DNA of 64,000 nt, taken from Alphaproteobacteria bacterium (GTDB lineage Bacteria > Pseudomonadota > Alphaproteobacteria > Micavibrionales > Micavibrionaceae). The position numbers were made by a program, and so were the translations under genes. Positions 16,847 to 25,789 of this stretch are shown piece by piece; the first letter of the stretch is position 1; each line of letters starts with the position of its first letter. The notes under the pieces were generated by a model. That model was not told the origin of the DNA and searched no databases. It saw nothing but the letters and a program-made list of their open reading frames with translations. The stretch covers positions 310,001 to 374,000 of the forward strand of contig JAACPE010000002.1 in assembly GCA_009995595.1 (NCBI GenBank). Reading direction: 5' to 3'.

Positions 16847-18901
16847 TTATCTCGAAATAGTTTCAAAAATAATTTGATTCGTTAAAATTTGTGGCAATAA
16901 AATGGGCTCTGGCCGCACGCCTTGGTCGTTTGGCGCAGGATAAAAGACATAGAGGGGAACACCATTACGGCCAAACTTCTCCAAATATTGTGAAATTTCG
17001 GCGTTTTTATTGGTCCAATCGCCTTTCACGTATTGAATATTTTTATCCTCGAAAAGTGCAATCGTTTTATCGGTTCTGAGCGCAATGCGCTCATTTACTT
17101 TACACGTAATGCACCATGCGGCGGTCATATTCACAAAAACAGGATCTTTGGTTTTAAGTAATGACGATAAAGTTGATGGCGAATAGTCATGATATTCTTT
17201 CATCTCGCCGCCGCCATGCCAAAGTGGAAAGAGCGCGCCGATAATGGCAATTATTAAAAACGCTTTTTTGAATAACGATCCAACAGGGCCTTTAGGGGTT
17301 CGTTTTATCATCCATAACCCAAATGCAATAGCGATCATGCCGAGTAAGGCGAAGAAAATAGCATTTTCACTGGCTTGTTGTGTGAGCACCCAAAGGAGCC
17401 AGGCCGCCGTGATAAACATAGGGAAAGACAAAAACTGTCTGAATGTTTCCATCCATACGCCTGGTCGGGGTAATTTATGACGTAAAGCTGGAATATAGCA
17501 TAAAAGCAAATACGGCAAAGCCAAACCAAATCCAAGCCCGAGAAATACCAAAAGCGATACAAAAGCGTTTTGTGTCAGCGCAAAGCCAATCGCACCGCCC
17601 ATGAAGGGCGCCGTGCAAGGCGTTGCCACGAGTGTCGCCAAAACACCTGTCCAAAATGCGCCGCCATGGCCTGATTTGTTAGCAAATTTTTGGCCAATGT
17701 TGCCAAAGCGCCCGCCAAATTCAAAAAAGCCACTGAGGTTTAAGCCAATAATAAAGACAAGATAAGCAAGAGCGATAATGACCGAAGGGCTTTGGAGTTG
17801 AAAGCCCCACCCAATTTGTGCGCCGCCAGATTTAAGGGCAACCAATATGCTGGCTATAAGCCCAAAGCTGACTAAAATACCAGCTGTGTAACTAAGGCCA
17901 TAGGCACGGGCTTTTTTTTCCTCTTTATCGCCAAGCTGAATAAGGCTAAGCGCCTTCATAGAGAGCACTGGGAAAACGCAGGGCATAAGGTTGAGGACAA
18001 GGCCCCCTAAGACGGCGAGAAAAAGCGCCTGAATAAAATTAAGAGACGCGGCCGCAGAGGCGCTTGCAGATGTTGAGACGCTCAACTCTAAGCCTGCGCG
18101 TTTACCATCTTGATCCGTGTAGGCAACAACGAAGGGGAAATTGGGTACCTCTGAAATTGCCCGATCGCCTCGTTTATGGGTGAGCGTTAGGCCATCATTT
18201 GTTTTAACGACTTGCGTTGTTGAGGTGTTATCAATCAATCCCCATTCAATTGGGAGCAAATTAATATTTTGAATGTCACCAAACTGCGCTGGATTATCAT
18301 GAGGGATGGTAATGACAATATCGCCTTCTTCTTCGGAGAAGGTCGCAAGGACATCAGAAACAATTGGTCGTTTTGCCTTGGCCTTGGCAATAAACTCTGG
18401 CTCAGCGGCTTGATCCCCATTCAGGATCAGCGTCCCTATATGAGATTCAGGGATGCAGATTTCATGGCATACCAATAAATCAATTGAGGCGTTTAAAGTA
18501 ATAGGTCCAGCAGGTAAATTTGCTGGTAGCGTGAGGTCTTGGATAAGGGTTGTTTGACCTTCATGCCCATAATTGGTAAGCGGATCATAAGGAATAATTT
18601 TTGGAATGGGGTGTAACGTTGGGCCAAACGAAAAGCCCTCGGGTGCGTCCCATTTGATTTCTAAGGGCGTGCCAGAATCGCCGGGGTTTTGCCAATAAGT
18701 GTGCCATTGGGGGTAAATGTTTTTAACAATCCCAATTGTCACCGTATCACCGCCAGAAACTTGGGTTTTATCGGCCTTAATATCAATTAAAACATATTGA
18801 TCGGGCTCATTTTCATCAGGCAAAGCCTGCGCGGCCGGCGAATATCCCACAAGCAGGGCGCTCATAATAAGTGTAGAAAAAAGCGTGGTGAAAAAATTCA
18901 T
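16847..18901 (-). CDS. DsbD/ScsB-type thiol:disulfide interchange protein
   Basis: Inner-membrane protein that carries electrons from cytoplasmic thioredoxin to periplasmic thiol proteins. Seen: signal peptide, N-terminal periplasmic domain (about 30-280) with the LVCHEICIP cysteine pair, an eight-helix membrane domain with redox cysteines in MPCVFPVLS and TPCTAPFMGG, and a C-terminal thioredoxin domain with AWCITCK. All three Cys pairs needed for relay are present. The N-terminal domain is larger than in E. coli DsbD and resembles ScsB. The start at 18901 is supported by GGGAG upstream; an in-frame TTG lies at 18913. The downstream redoxin is its likely client. Confidence 0.93.
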   Translation of the reverse strand: MNFFTTLFSTLIMSALLVGYSPAAQALPDENEPDQYVLIDIKADKTQVSGGDTVTIGIVKNIYPQWHTYWQNPGDSGTPLEIKWDAPEGFSFGPTLHPIPKIIPYDPLTNYGHEGQTTLIQDLTLPANLPAGPITLNASIDLLVCHEICIPESHIGTLILNGDQAAEPEFIAKAKAKRPIVSDVLATFSEEEGDIVITIPHDNPAQFGDIQNINLLPIEWGLIDNTSTTQVVKTNDGLTLTHKRGDRAISEVPNFPFVVAYTDQDGKRAGLELSVSTSASASAAASLNFIQALFLAVLGGLVLNLMPCVFPVLSMKALSLIQLGDKEEKKARAYGLSYTAGILVSFGLIASILVALKSGGAQIGWGFQLQSPSVIIALAYLVFIIGLNLSGFFEFGGRFGNIGQKFANKSGHGGAFWTGVLATLVATPCTAPFMGGAIGFALTQNAFVSLLVFLGLGFGLALPYLLLCYIPALRHKLPRPGVWMETFRQFLSFPMFITAAWLLWVLTQQASENAIFFALLGMIAIAFGLWMIKRTPKGPVGSLFKKAFLIIAIIGALFPLWHGGGEMKEYHDYSPSTLSSLLKTKDPVFVNMTAAWCITCKVNERIALRTDKTIALFEDKNIQYVKGDWTNKNAEISQYLEKFGRNGVPLYVFYPAPNDQGVRPEPILLPQILTNQIIFETISR

Positions 18902-18982
18902 AAGGACTCCCAAAACATAATGTAGCTGACTATAGTTTCGTTTAGCCTTTAAGGAAAGTTACAAAACAGAAAGCGTTTGACC

Positions 18983-20962
18983 ATGCCTGATGCCACGATA
19001 GATAATCAAAATGCCCCCGATTGGAAACCTAGCAGACCAGAGGGAACTATTTTATATGATTTCATGCAGAAAATGGCTAAAAAATATGAAAACAATACCA
19101 TTTTAACTGATTATTCGGTATTTTTTAACTGGTCTATCGAAAATTTAGAGGGGTTTTGGTCTGAATTTTGGGATTATGCGCAAATTATAGGGGAAAAAGG
19201 CGATTTAATCCTTCAAAACCCTGAAAAAATGACGGGATCGCAGTTTTTTCCAAATGGTAGTCTTAATTACGCGCAAAACTTGCTCAAAAAGCGTGATTCT
19301 GATGCTGCTATGATTTTTATGGATGAGAAAGAGCGCGAACGTACACTGTCTTATGATGATCTTTACACCCAAGTGAGCTTATGGCGGCAAGCGCTTGTAA
19401 AGGCTGGTGTCGTTAAGGGTGACCGTGTTGCGGCGCTCATGCCCAATATGCCCGAAACGATTATAGCAACCCTTGCCACGGCAAGCCTTGGGGCGATTTG
19501 GTCGTCGGCATCCCCTGATTTTGGTGTGCAAGGCATATTGGATCGATTTGGTCAAATTGAGCCAAAGGTTTTTATTGCTGTTGATGGATATTATTACGGC
19601 GGTAAAACAATCGATTGTTTAATAAAGATAAAAGACGTACAGCAAACGTTAACAACGCTCACACAAACCATCATTGTGCCATTTGTCAGTGATGCTCCTG
19701 ATCTTCTGGGAATGAAAAATACAAAGACGGTGCATGAGTTGTTTGAGGGCTTCGTGGCGCAAAATATTGTGTTTGAGCAAGTGCCTTTTAATCACCCGCT
19801 ATTTATCATGTTTTCATCGGGAACAACGGGCGTTCCAAAATGTATTGTTCATGGTCATGGCGGTACGTTGATACAACATGTTAAAGAACATCGCTTGCAA
19901 TGTGATATCCGTGCAGGGGATTCAATTTTCTATTTTACGACTTGCGGCTGGATGATGTGGAATTGGCTGGTGACAGGCTTGGCCAGTGGGGCCACACTGC
20001 TTTTGTATGACGGTAATCCGTTTTACCCAGACCCTCTTGTTTTGTGGCGTTTCACGGCAAAGCATAAGGCGACCTTGTTTGGCACATCGGCAAAATATAT
20101 TGACGCGCTAAAGGCACATGATATTCGTCCTAAAGAAAAGACTAATTTATCGCATCTCAAAATTATTACATCCACTGGCTCGCCGCTTGTTCATGAGAGC
20201 TTTGATTATATTTACGAGCATATAAAAAAAGACGTACATATTTCTTCAATCTCTGGCGGTACGGATATTGTATCGTGTTTTGTTCTAGGCAATCCCATAT
20301 CCCCTGTGTGGCGCGGAGAGATACAGGGCGCTGGTCTGGGCTTAGCGGTTGATGTCTTTGATGATAAAGGTAAAGTTTTACCCAAAGGCGCTGGAAGCGG
20401 GGAGCTTGTTTGTACGCGCCCTTTTCCGTGCATGCCGATTGCCTTTTGGAATGATCCTGAGGGGGTAAAGTACAAAAAAGCCTATTTTGAAAAATATGAC
20501 AATATTTGGTGTCATGGGGACTGGATTGAGCGCACGCACAATGGAGGTTTAATTATTCATGGGCGTTCGGATGCCACACTGAATCCGGGGGGTGTTCGTA
20601 TTGGGACAGCCGAAATTTATCGCCAAGTCGAACAAGTACCGCAAGTAATAGAGAGTATTGCGGTTGGTCAAAATTGGGATGGTGATGTCCGCGTTATTTT
20701 ATTTGTTATCTTAAAAGAGGGTGTCACGCTGGACGAAGCCCTTATTAAAGAGATTAAAACGAAAATCCGAAGCGGCGCTTCACCACGACACGTTCCTGCT
20801 AAAATTATTCAGGTGAGTGATATCCCCAAAACCAAATCGGGTAAAATGACAGAGCTTGCGGTGAAAGATGTCATTCATGGGCGGCCTATTCAAAATAGCG
20901 AGGCACTTGCTAATCCAGAAGCGCTCGCGCTTTATAGAGAACTGGAGGCTTTGAAGTCTTGA
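18983..20962 (+). CDS. Acetoacetyl-CoA synthetase
   Basis: ATP-dependent activation of acetoacetate to acetoacetyl-CoA, feeding ketone-body use or polyhydroxybutyrate metabolism. Seen: about 659 residues, ANL-superfamily fold with P-loop-like FSSGTTGVPKCIVH near residue 275, WMMWNWLV, GGTDIVSCF, and the C-terminal hinge and lysine region (GRSDATLNPGGVRIGT, IPKTKSGKMTE). The long N-terminal region with the NFAQ/NYAQNLL segment is typical of this enzyme rather than acetyl-CoA synthetase. The ATG at 18983 was chosen over an in-frame TTG two codons upstream. It is divergent from dsbD across about 80 nt. An aminotransferase gene follows 31 nt downstream. Confidence 0.93.
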   Translation: MPDATIDNQNAPDWKPSRPEGTILYDFMQKMAKKYENNTILTDYSVFFNWSIENLEGFWSEFWDYAQIIGEKGDLILQNPEKMTGSQFFPNGSLNYAQNLLKKRDSDAAMIFMDEKERERTLSYDDLYTQVSLWRQALVKAGVVKGDRVAALMPNMPETIIATLATASLGAIWSSASPDFGVQGILDRFGQIEPKVFIAVDGYYYGGKTIDCLIKIKDVQQTLTTLTQTIIVPFVSDAPDLLGMKNTKTVHELFEGFVAQNIVFEQVPFNHPLFIMFSSGTTGVPKCIVHGHGGTLIQHVKEHRLQCDIRAGDSIFYFTTCGWMMWNWLVTGLASGATLLLYDGNPFYPDPLVLWRFTAKHKATLFGTSAKYIDALKAHDIRPKEKTNLSHLKIITSTGSPLVHESFDYIYEHIKKDVHISSISGGTDIVSCFVLGNPISPVWRGEIQGAGLGLAVDVFDDKGKVLPKGAGSGELVCTRPFPCMPIAFWNDPEGVKYKKAYFEKYDNIWCHGDWIERTHNGGLIIHGRSDATLNPGGVRIGTAEIYRQVEQVPQVIESIAVGQNWDGDVRVILFVILKEGVTLDEALIKEIKTKIRSGASPRHVPAKIIQVSDIPKTKSGKMTELAVKDVIHGRPIQNSEALANPEALALYRELEALKS

Positions 20963-20993
20963 CCATTTTAAGACAAATAAGGTAAACAATCAC

Positions 20994-22187
20994 ATGCAAG
21001 ACCAAAGGAGCGACAATTATAAAAAACAGGCTGAAAAATTTAGGCCTCTTTTACAAAACCTGACCAAAAACCCTGGGGCAGAAATGCTTCGCTATGGGTG
21101 GCGCATGCAAGATGTTATCTCTTTGGGCCAAGGTGAGGGTTGTGCGCCCACACCAGATTTCATCAATGAAGCGACTTATACCGCTCTTAAAAACGGTAAA
21201 ACCCATTATGGCCCCGTTTTGGGACAGCCCGCTTTGCGCGATGAAATAAGCACCTATTACAAGAACATATTTAACCTTAATATCCCCTCTAACCGTGTTT
21301 TTATAACGGGATCGGGTACAACAGCAATGCATTTGGCGCTGACCTCTATCTTGGATGTAGGGGACGAAGTCGTTGCCGTTACACCCATTTGGAAAAATCT
21401 TTTGGGCGCCGTTGAGATTGCGCAGGCTAAAACGCATACCGTTGCGCTAGAATTTACTGAAGGTGCTGGTTGGCGCCTTGATATTGATAAACTATTGGCT
21501 GCTTGCACCCCTCTTACAAAGGCAGTCTTAATTGTGAGCCCCTCTAACCCCACAGGGTGGGTGATGAGTAAAGCCGAAATGCAGCGCGTGATTGATTTTA
21601 CACGTGAGCGCGGCATATGGATTGTGTCAGATGAGGTTTACAATCGCTCTTTGTATGGACAAAATCACGCGCCAAGCTTTTTGGAAGTTGCCAATAACGA
21701 TGATCTGGTTTTAACGGTCAATAGCTTTTCAAAAGCATGGGCGATGACAGGTTGGCGCTTGGGCTGGCTTGTTGGCCCTTCTTTTTCTGAGGGGATTATA
21801 CGTGATTTAGCGCTTTATGATAATATGGGTCCGCCAACTTTCACACAATTTGGCGGGATCGAAGCACTCAAAAATGGGGAGGCTTTTATCCAAGAGCAAA
21901 TGAAGATGTGGCAGGAAAACCTTAATTACCTGTATGACCGTTTATCCGCTAATCCCAAGATTAGCCTGGAAAAGCCAATATCCACTTTTTATGCCTTTTT
22001 TAAAGTAAAAGGCGAGGATGATTGTTTGGATCTGGCCAAACGCTTTATTGATGAGGGCGGCGTGAGCTTGGCACCTGGCTGTGCTTTTGGTCATGATAGT
22101 AAGGGGTGGATAAGGCTTTGTTTTGCTGTTTCACGCACAAAGCTTGAAAAAGCTCTAGACCGCATAGAAAAAGTAATTGGGGCATAA
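20994..22187 (+). CDS. PLP-dependent class I/II aminotransferase
   Basis: Fold-type I aminotransferase of 397 residues. Seen: GQGEGCAPTPDFI, HYGPVLGQPALRDEI, the substrate/PLP segment SPSNPTGWVMS, VSDEVYNRS, the Schiff-base Lys in NSFSKAWAMTGWRLGW and a C-terminal WIRLCFA segment containing the carboxylate-binding Arg. This is the aspartate/aromatic/kynurenine subgroup; the amino-donor specificity cannot be read by eye. It follows acetoacetyl-CoA synthetase by 31 nt and precedes a SPOUT methyltransferase by 3 nt, so it is probably in one operon, though no shared pathway is obvious. Confidence 0.9.
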   Translation: MQDQRSDNYKKQAEKFRPLLQNLTKNPGAEMLRYGWRMQDVISLGQGEGCAPTPDFINEATYTALKNGKTHYGPVLGQPALRDEISTYYKNIFNLNIPSNRVFITGSGTTAMHLALTSILDVGDEVVAVTPIWKNLLGAVEIAQAKTHTVALEFTEGAGWRLDIDKLLAACTPLTKAVLIVSPSNPTGWVMSKAEMQRVIDFTRERGIWIVSDEVYNRSLYGQNHAPSFLEVANNDDLVLTVNSFSKAWAMTGWRLGWLVGPSFSEGIIRDLALYDNMGPPTFTQFGGIEALKNGEAFIQEQMKMWQENLNYLYDRLSANPKISLEKPISTFYAFFKVKGEDDCLDLAKRFIDEGGVSLAPGCAFGHDSKGWIRLCFAVSRTKLEKALDRIEKVIGA

Positions 22188-22190
22188 ATC

Positions 22191-22742
22191 ATGAGTATGA
22201 GAGGATATTTCGGTATCGGCGTTGAAGGAATCACCAAGGAGGCTAATTTAGGCAATCTTGTCCGCTCCGCCCATGCCTTTGGGGCGAGCTTCTTCTTTGT
22301 TATCCGGCCGCAAATTGATGTCCATAAGGTGCGTGTTTCTGACACCTCTGGGGCATTCGACCATATGCCCTTTCATGTTTGGGAGAGTGTTGAGGATATG
22401 GATTTGCCGCAAGGGTGTCAGCTTGTGGGGATAGAATTCATGGAAAGCTCTGTGGAGCTTCCTAGTTTTCGTCATCCGACGCGCGCGGCTTATATTTTAG
22501 GGCCTGAGATGGGGGATTTGTCCCCTGAAGTGCTTGCTAAAACAGCCCATGTCATTAAAATTCCTATGAAATTTTGTGTCAATGTTGGCGTTGCAGGGGC
22601 GTTAACAATGTATGATCGTCTTATTTCTATGGGAAAATTTGCCGAGCGCCCTGTTAAGGCGGGTGGCCCTGAGCTGTTAGTTGATAACGCTTCAAGTCCA
22701 AGCCGCCCTCACAGGCGAAAAATGCGGGGTGTTAAAGAATAA
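22191..22742 (+). CDS. SpoU/TrmH-family RNA 2'-O-methyltransferase
   Basis: SPOUT-fold RNA ribose methyltransferase, 183 residues. Seen: motif 1 GNLVRSAHAFGA, motif 2 ILGPEMGDLSPE and the knot-forming motif 3 IPMKFCVNVGVAGALTMYDRL, plus a basic C-terminal tail (SRPHRRKMRG) that could contact RNA. The short length without an extra N-terminal substrate-binding domain is like TrmL-type tRNA methylases, but motif details differ and the target is unknown. It starts 3 nt after the aminotransferase stop, indicating coupling. Confidence 0.9.
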   Translation: MSMRGYFGIGVEGITKEANLGNLVRSAHAFGASFFFVIRPQIDVHKVRVSDTSGAFDHMPFHVWESVEDMDLPQGCQLVGIEFMESSVELPSFRHPTRAAYILGPEMGDLSPEVLAKTAHVIKIPMKFCVNVGVAGALTMYDRLISMGKFAERPVKAGGPELLVDNASSPSRPHRRKMRGVKE

Positions 22743-22880
22743 ATGGCTGATTTTCGTATTTTATACCCACAGAAAAAGCCCTTAAATTTGCCATTATTGG
22801 TTTATAAAACTGCTGATAGCGTATAAATTAGTCGCTAAGATTTATATTACAGAAACTGAACTAAAACAAAGGATCTTCAA

Positions 22881-23396
22881 ATGCGTTTTCGTTTTTCAAT
22901 TTACACGCTCGCTTTATGCGCGGTGATGAGTGTTTCATCTGCTGCACAAGCGTCAGAGCCTCGCCTTTTGGGCACTTTCGGTGATTGGTCTGCTTATACC
23001 TTTAAAGAAAACGGTAAGACAGTGTGCTATATGGCCTCACAGCCCCAAAAAGCAGAGGGGGATTATACAAAACGCGGCGACGTCTATGCACTTATTACGC
23101 ACCGCCCTGCAGAAAATACAAAAAATGTTTTTAGCTATATTGCTGGCTATCCCTACAAACCAGGAGCAGACGTGACTGTGAATGCCAATAGCACAACTTT
23201 CAAGCTATTCTCTCAAGATGATACAGCGTGGACACCGGATGCGGCTGCCGATAACGCGATCACTGCTGCTATCCGTCAGGGAAGCAATATGATCGTAAAA
23301 GGCTATTCAAAGCGCGGTACGCTCACGACTGATACATTTAGTTTGAAAGGCTCAGGCGCAGCGTATGACGCTATTTCTAAGGAATGTGGGCTTTAA
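22881..23396 (+). CDS. Invasion-associated locus B (IalB) family protein
   Basis: A secreted protein of 171 residues. Seen: signal peptide ending SSAAQA, then the IalB beta-sandwich with GTFGDWSAYTF, CYMASQPQK and VNANSTTFKLF, and a C-terminal ISKECGL whose Cys may pair with the internal Cys. Family knowledge: IalB-like proteins are widespread in alphaproteobacteria; in Bartonella the founding member aids erythrocyte entry, but in most species they are envelope proteins of unknown function. It has its own 138-nt upstream region with an AT-rich promoter-like stretch, so it is probably a separate transcription unit. Confidence 0.85.
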   Translation: MRFRFSIYTLALCAVMSVSSAAQASEPRLLGTFGDWSAYTFKENGKTVCYMASQPQKAEGDYTKRGDVYALITHRPAENTKNVFSYIAGYPYKPGADVTVNANSTTFKLFSQDDTAWTPDAAADNAITAAIRQGSNMIVKGYSKRGTLTTDTFSLKGSGAAYDAISKECGL

Positions 23397-23534
23397 TAGG
23401 CTGTATTTTATGGTAAAATTGGCACAAATTAGAGAGATTAGTAAATTAACCTTAATTATTTTGTGAAAAAGTTGATATTGAAACAAAAAACATGCTAAGT
23501 CAGAGCCAACAAAACGGTGCTAAAGAACGACGAT

Positions 23535-23551
23535 GTCCTGCGGGACAGGAC
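23535..23551 (+). repeat. Hairpin in the leader of the M23 peptidase gene
   Basis: Perfect 6-bp arms GTCCTG (23535-23540) and CAGGAC (23546-23551) enclose CGGGA, 16 nt before the peptidase ATG and followed by an A/T-rich run. It is unusually GC-rich for its surroundings. It may be a transcript-end hairpin of ialB or a leader element controlling the peptidase. Confidence 0.5.
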
Positions 23552-23567
23552 GTTTATAAAAAATAAT

Positions 23568-25046
23568 ATGAGTAAAATAAACAACATAGCGATGGTTTGT
23601 TTGACTTGCATGCGATTTACAATTGCCGCTGTTGCAAAGTTGATGCGTATCCGTCACCGTCATTTCTTCACCAAAGAAAATAATATCCGCATGCGTTATC
23701 TTGCGGTTGTTGCGATCTTGACTTTTGGGGGATTGACGGCTCTTAATTCTGTGCAGCGCCATGTAACATCGGCTGTTCCTGACATGTCTGTCGCATCGAT
23801 AGACTTAAATGCGTTAGAGCCTGCATTGGGCATTGAGGGCAGCGAGGAAGAAGCCAAGGGCTTTTTTGATCATATCTCTCTTGCCAATATTATGACGAAT
23901 GCCCCAACGCATCCAAGTGAACGTATTATCACAATTGAGCCAGGCGATGCCCTTGGTGTTGTTTTGGAGCGCGAAGGGGTCGGTGAAGATACACCAAAAG
24001 CGATTAAAGCGATTGCAGAGCATGTCGACCCGCGCTATATCCGCGCTGGCCAAAAAATTCACCTGAATTTTGAACCCGATGATCAAGCAACGGGCTTTAA
24101 ATTTGCTAGCCTTAAAATGAAGCTTGATCCATTGAAAACGGTTGTTCTAAAAAAACAGGACGAAGAGATTATTGCCGAGCTTGACGAAAAAGAAGTGTCC
24201 CGCACTATTCAGGCGAAAAAAGCACAAATTGAAACATCATTGTATGGATCAGCGGCCAAGGCAGGAATACCGAAAACTGTTGTTGCCGATGCGATGCGTA
24301 TTTACTCATGGAACGTTGATTTTCAGCGTGATTTGCGCCGCGGTGATACAATTGAAGTGATGTATGAAAGTTTTGAAACGCAAGATGGTTATGTTGCCAA
24401 AACAGGCAATGTGCTTTTCGCAAATTTGACACTGGGTGGGCGTGAAATACCACTTTATCGCTTTGACATGGCTGATGGCCGCACTGATTATTTCCAGCCA
24501 ACAGGCTGGAGCATCAAGCGCACCTTGATGAAAACACCTATTGATGGGGCGCGTATGTCCTCAGGTTACGGTCTGCGCCGCCACCCTGTTTTGGGGTATA
24601 ACAAAATGCACCGTGGTATCGACTTTGCTGCCCCAACAGGTACGCCAATTTATGCGGCGGGTGATGGTAAAGTTGAAAAAGCGGGCTGGTTTAGCTCCTT
24701 TGGTAAATATGTGCGTATTCGTCACAACGCATCGCTCAAAACGGCTTATGCCCATATGAGCAAAATCAAAGTGTCTGAAGGACAGCGTGTGAAGCAAGGT
24801 GATGTTATTGGCTATGTTGGCACAACTGGCCGTTCTACAGGCGCTCATTTGCATTATGAAGTTATCCTTGATGGGCAGCAGGTTAATCCGCGCTCTGTTA
24901 AAGTCCCAACAGGTGAGAAGCTTGCAGGAAATGAGTTGAATAAATTTAAAACTGTAATGAGAGATATAGACCGTCAATTTGTTGCCCTTCTTAATACGAA
25001 GAAATTTGCACAAATAACTGATAATGAGCCTTCTGATTTAAACTAA
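23568..25046 (+). CDS. M23-family murein endopeptidase with LysM/OapA-like domain
   Basis: Zinc peptidase that cuts peptidoglycan cross-links. Seen: short cytoplasmic N-terminus, one membrane anchor (about residues 40-60), an OapA/LysM-like segment (EPGDALGVVLEREG to AGQKIHLNF), and the M23 domain with zinc ligands in GLRRHPVLG...HRGIDFAAP and HLHYEV. The layout resembles MepM/YebA with its N-terminal regulatory regions. I chose the ATG at 23568; the frame extends upstream, but through the GC-rich hairpin at 23535-23551. The stop lies 5 nt from the convergent surf1 gene. Confidence 0.92.
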   Translation: MSKINNIAMVCLTCMRFTIAAVAKLMRIRHRHFFTKENNIRMRYLAVVAILTFGGLTALNSVQRHVTSAVPDMSVASIDLNALEPALGIEGSEEEAKGFFDHISLANIMTNAPTHPSERIITIEPGDALGVVLEREGVGEDTPKAIKAIAEHVDPRYIRAGQKIHLNFEPDDQATGFKFASLKMKLDPLKTVVLKKQDEEIIAELDEKEVSRTIQAKKAQIETSLYGSAAKAGIPKTVVADAMRIYSWNVDFQRDLRRGDTIEVMYESFETQDGYVAKTGNVLFANLTLGGREIPLYRFDMADGRTDYFQPTGWSIKRTLMKTPIDGARMSSGYGLRRHPVLGYNKMHRGIDFAAPTGTPIYAAGDGKVEKAGWFSSFGKYVRIRHNASLKTAYAHMSKIKVSEGQRVKQGDVIGYVGTTGRSTGAHLHYEVILDGQQVNPRSVKVPTGEKLAGNELNKFKTVMRDIDRQFVALLNTKKFAQITDNEPSDLN

Positions 25047-25051
25047 ACAGC

Positions 25052-25780
25052 TTAGGGTCTAGCTCTCTTTTTTCGGCGCGCTTGAAAAGCCACAAACCCA
25101 AAAAAACATAAAAAGATTCCTGCCATCGAAAACCAGAAAAGAGCATATTGTTTATGTTTGTTACGTGGATACCATTTGTCATCCAATGGTATCACTTTAT
25201 CAAATCGTGGATATGTTTGTGCTGTATAAAGAATGTACGGGGCAACATTTTCTAGGGCTTGATAGGTCGCAATCTCATCAATATCAAGCTTGCTCCAAAT
25301 ACCGTTTTCAGGACTGTTATTAGGTGTGTATTTGTTCCAATCGGGCTTTCTTATAATCCCAGTAAAGGAGACGTCGCTTGGCGCTTCAATGCCCGTTAAG
25401 CTCTGTGTTTCCTCGTTTTCAATAAAGCCACGCTGCACTAAAATAATTTTACCCATATCCCCATTTATAGCTATAGGGGTCACAACATGATAGCCAATCT
25501 TGCCTTCTTGTGGTTTAGGACCAAAGAGCATTTGCTTGCCTGTAAGGGGCTTGCCCGTTACTTGGCCATACATCAGGGTTTGATTGTTCAATGAAGCCTG
25601 TATGAGGTCTTGGTGGGTGTATTGCTGTGGAGATGCTATTTGATAGAGGGCATCCAGCTCCTTTATGATGTTTTGCTTCCATGCCATGCGCTGGACTTGC
25701 CATGTCCCTAAAGTAACCATAACAAAAGTGCCGCCCAGTAAAAACGTGGCGGCAACAATTGTACGTAAAGGCTTATTCAT
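25052..25780 (-). CDS. SURF1-family cytochrome oxidase assembly protein
   Basis: Inner-membrane assembly factor for heme-copper oxidase, thought to help insert heme a. Seen: 242 residues with one N-terminal helix (about 8-28, LGTWQVQRMAWK just after it) and one C-terminal helix (FWFSMAGIFLCFFGFVAF), and the family segments VVTPIAI and ILVQRGFIE. Last gene of the leftward cox cluster, 9 nt after ctaE, a position typical for alphaproteobacteria, except that the usual DUF983 gene between the two is missing. Confidence 0.93.
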   Translation of the reverse strand: MNKPLRTIVAATFLLGGTFVMVTLGTWQVQRMAWKQNIIKELDALYQIASPQQYTHQDLIQASLNNQTLMYGQVTGKPLTGKQMLFGPKPQEGKIGYHVVTPIAINGDMGKIILVQRGFIENEETQSLTGIEAPSDVSFTGIIRKPDWNKYTPNNSPENGIWSKLDIDEIATYQALENVAPYILYTAQTYPRFDKVIPLDDKWYPRNKHKQYALFWFSMAGIFLCFFGFVAFQARRKKRARP

Positions 25781-25789
25781 TATAAAGGA

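Noticed and set aside
22797-22827. Promoter-like TTGGTT / TATAAA before ialB
   Set aside because: The 19-nt spacing and weak -35 make it no better than background in this AT-rich leader.
24561-25013. Minus-strand open frame of 150 codons inside the M23 peptidase gene
   Set aside because: Antisense of the conserved peptidase domain, no ribosome-binding site, no recognisable motif.
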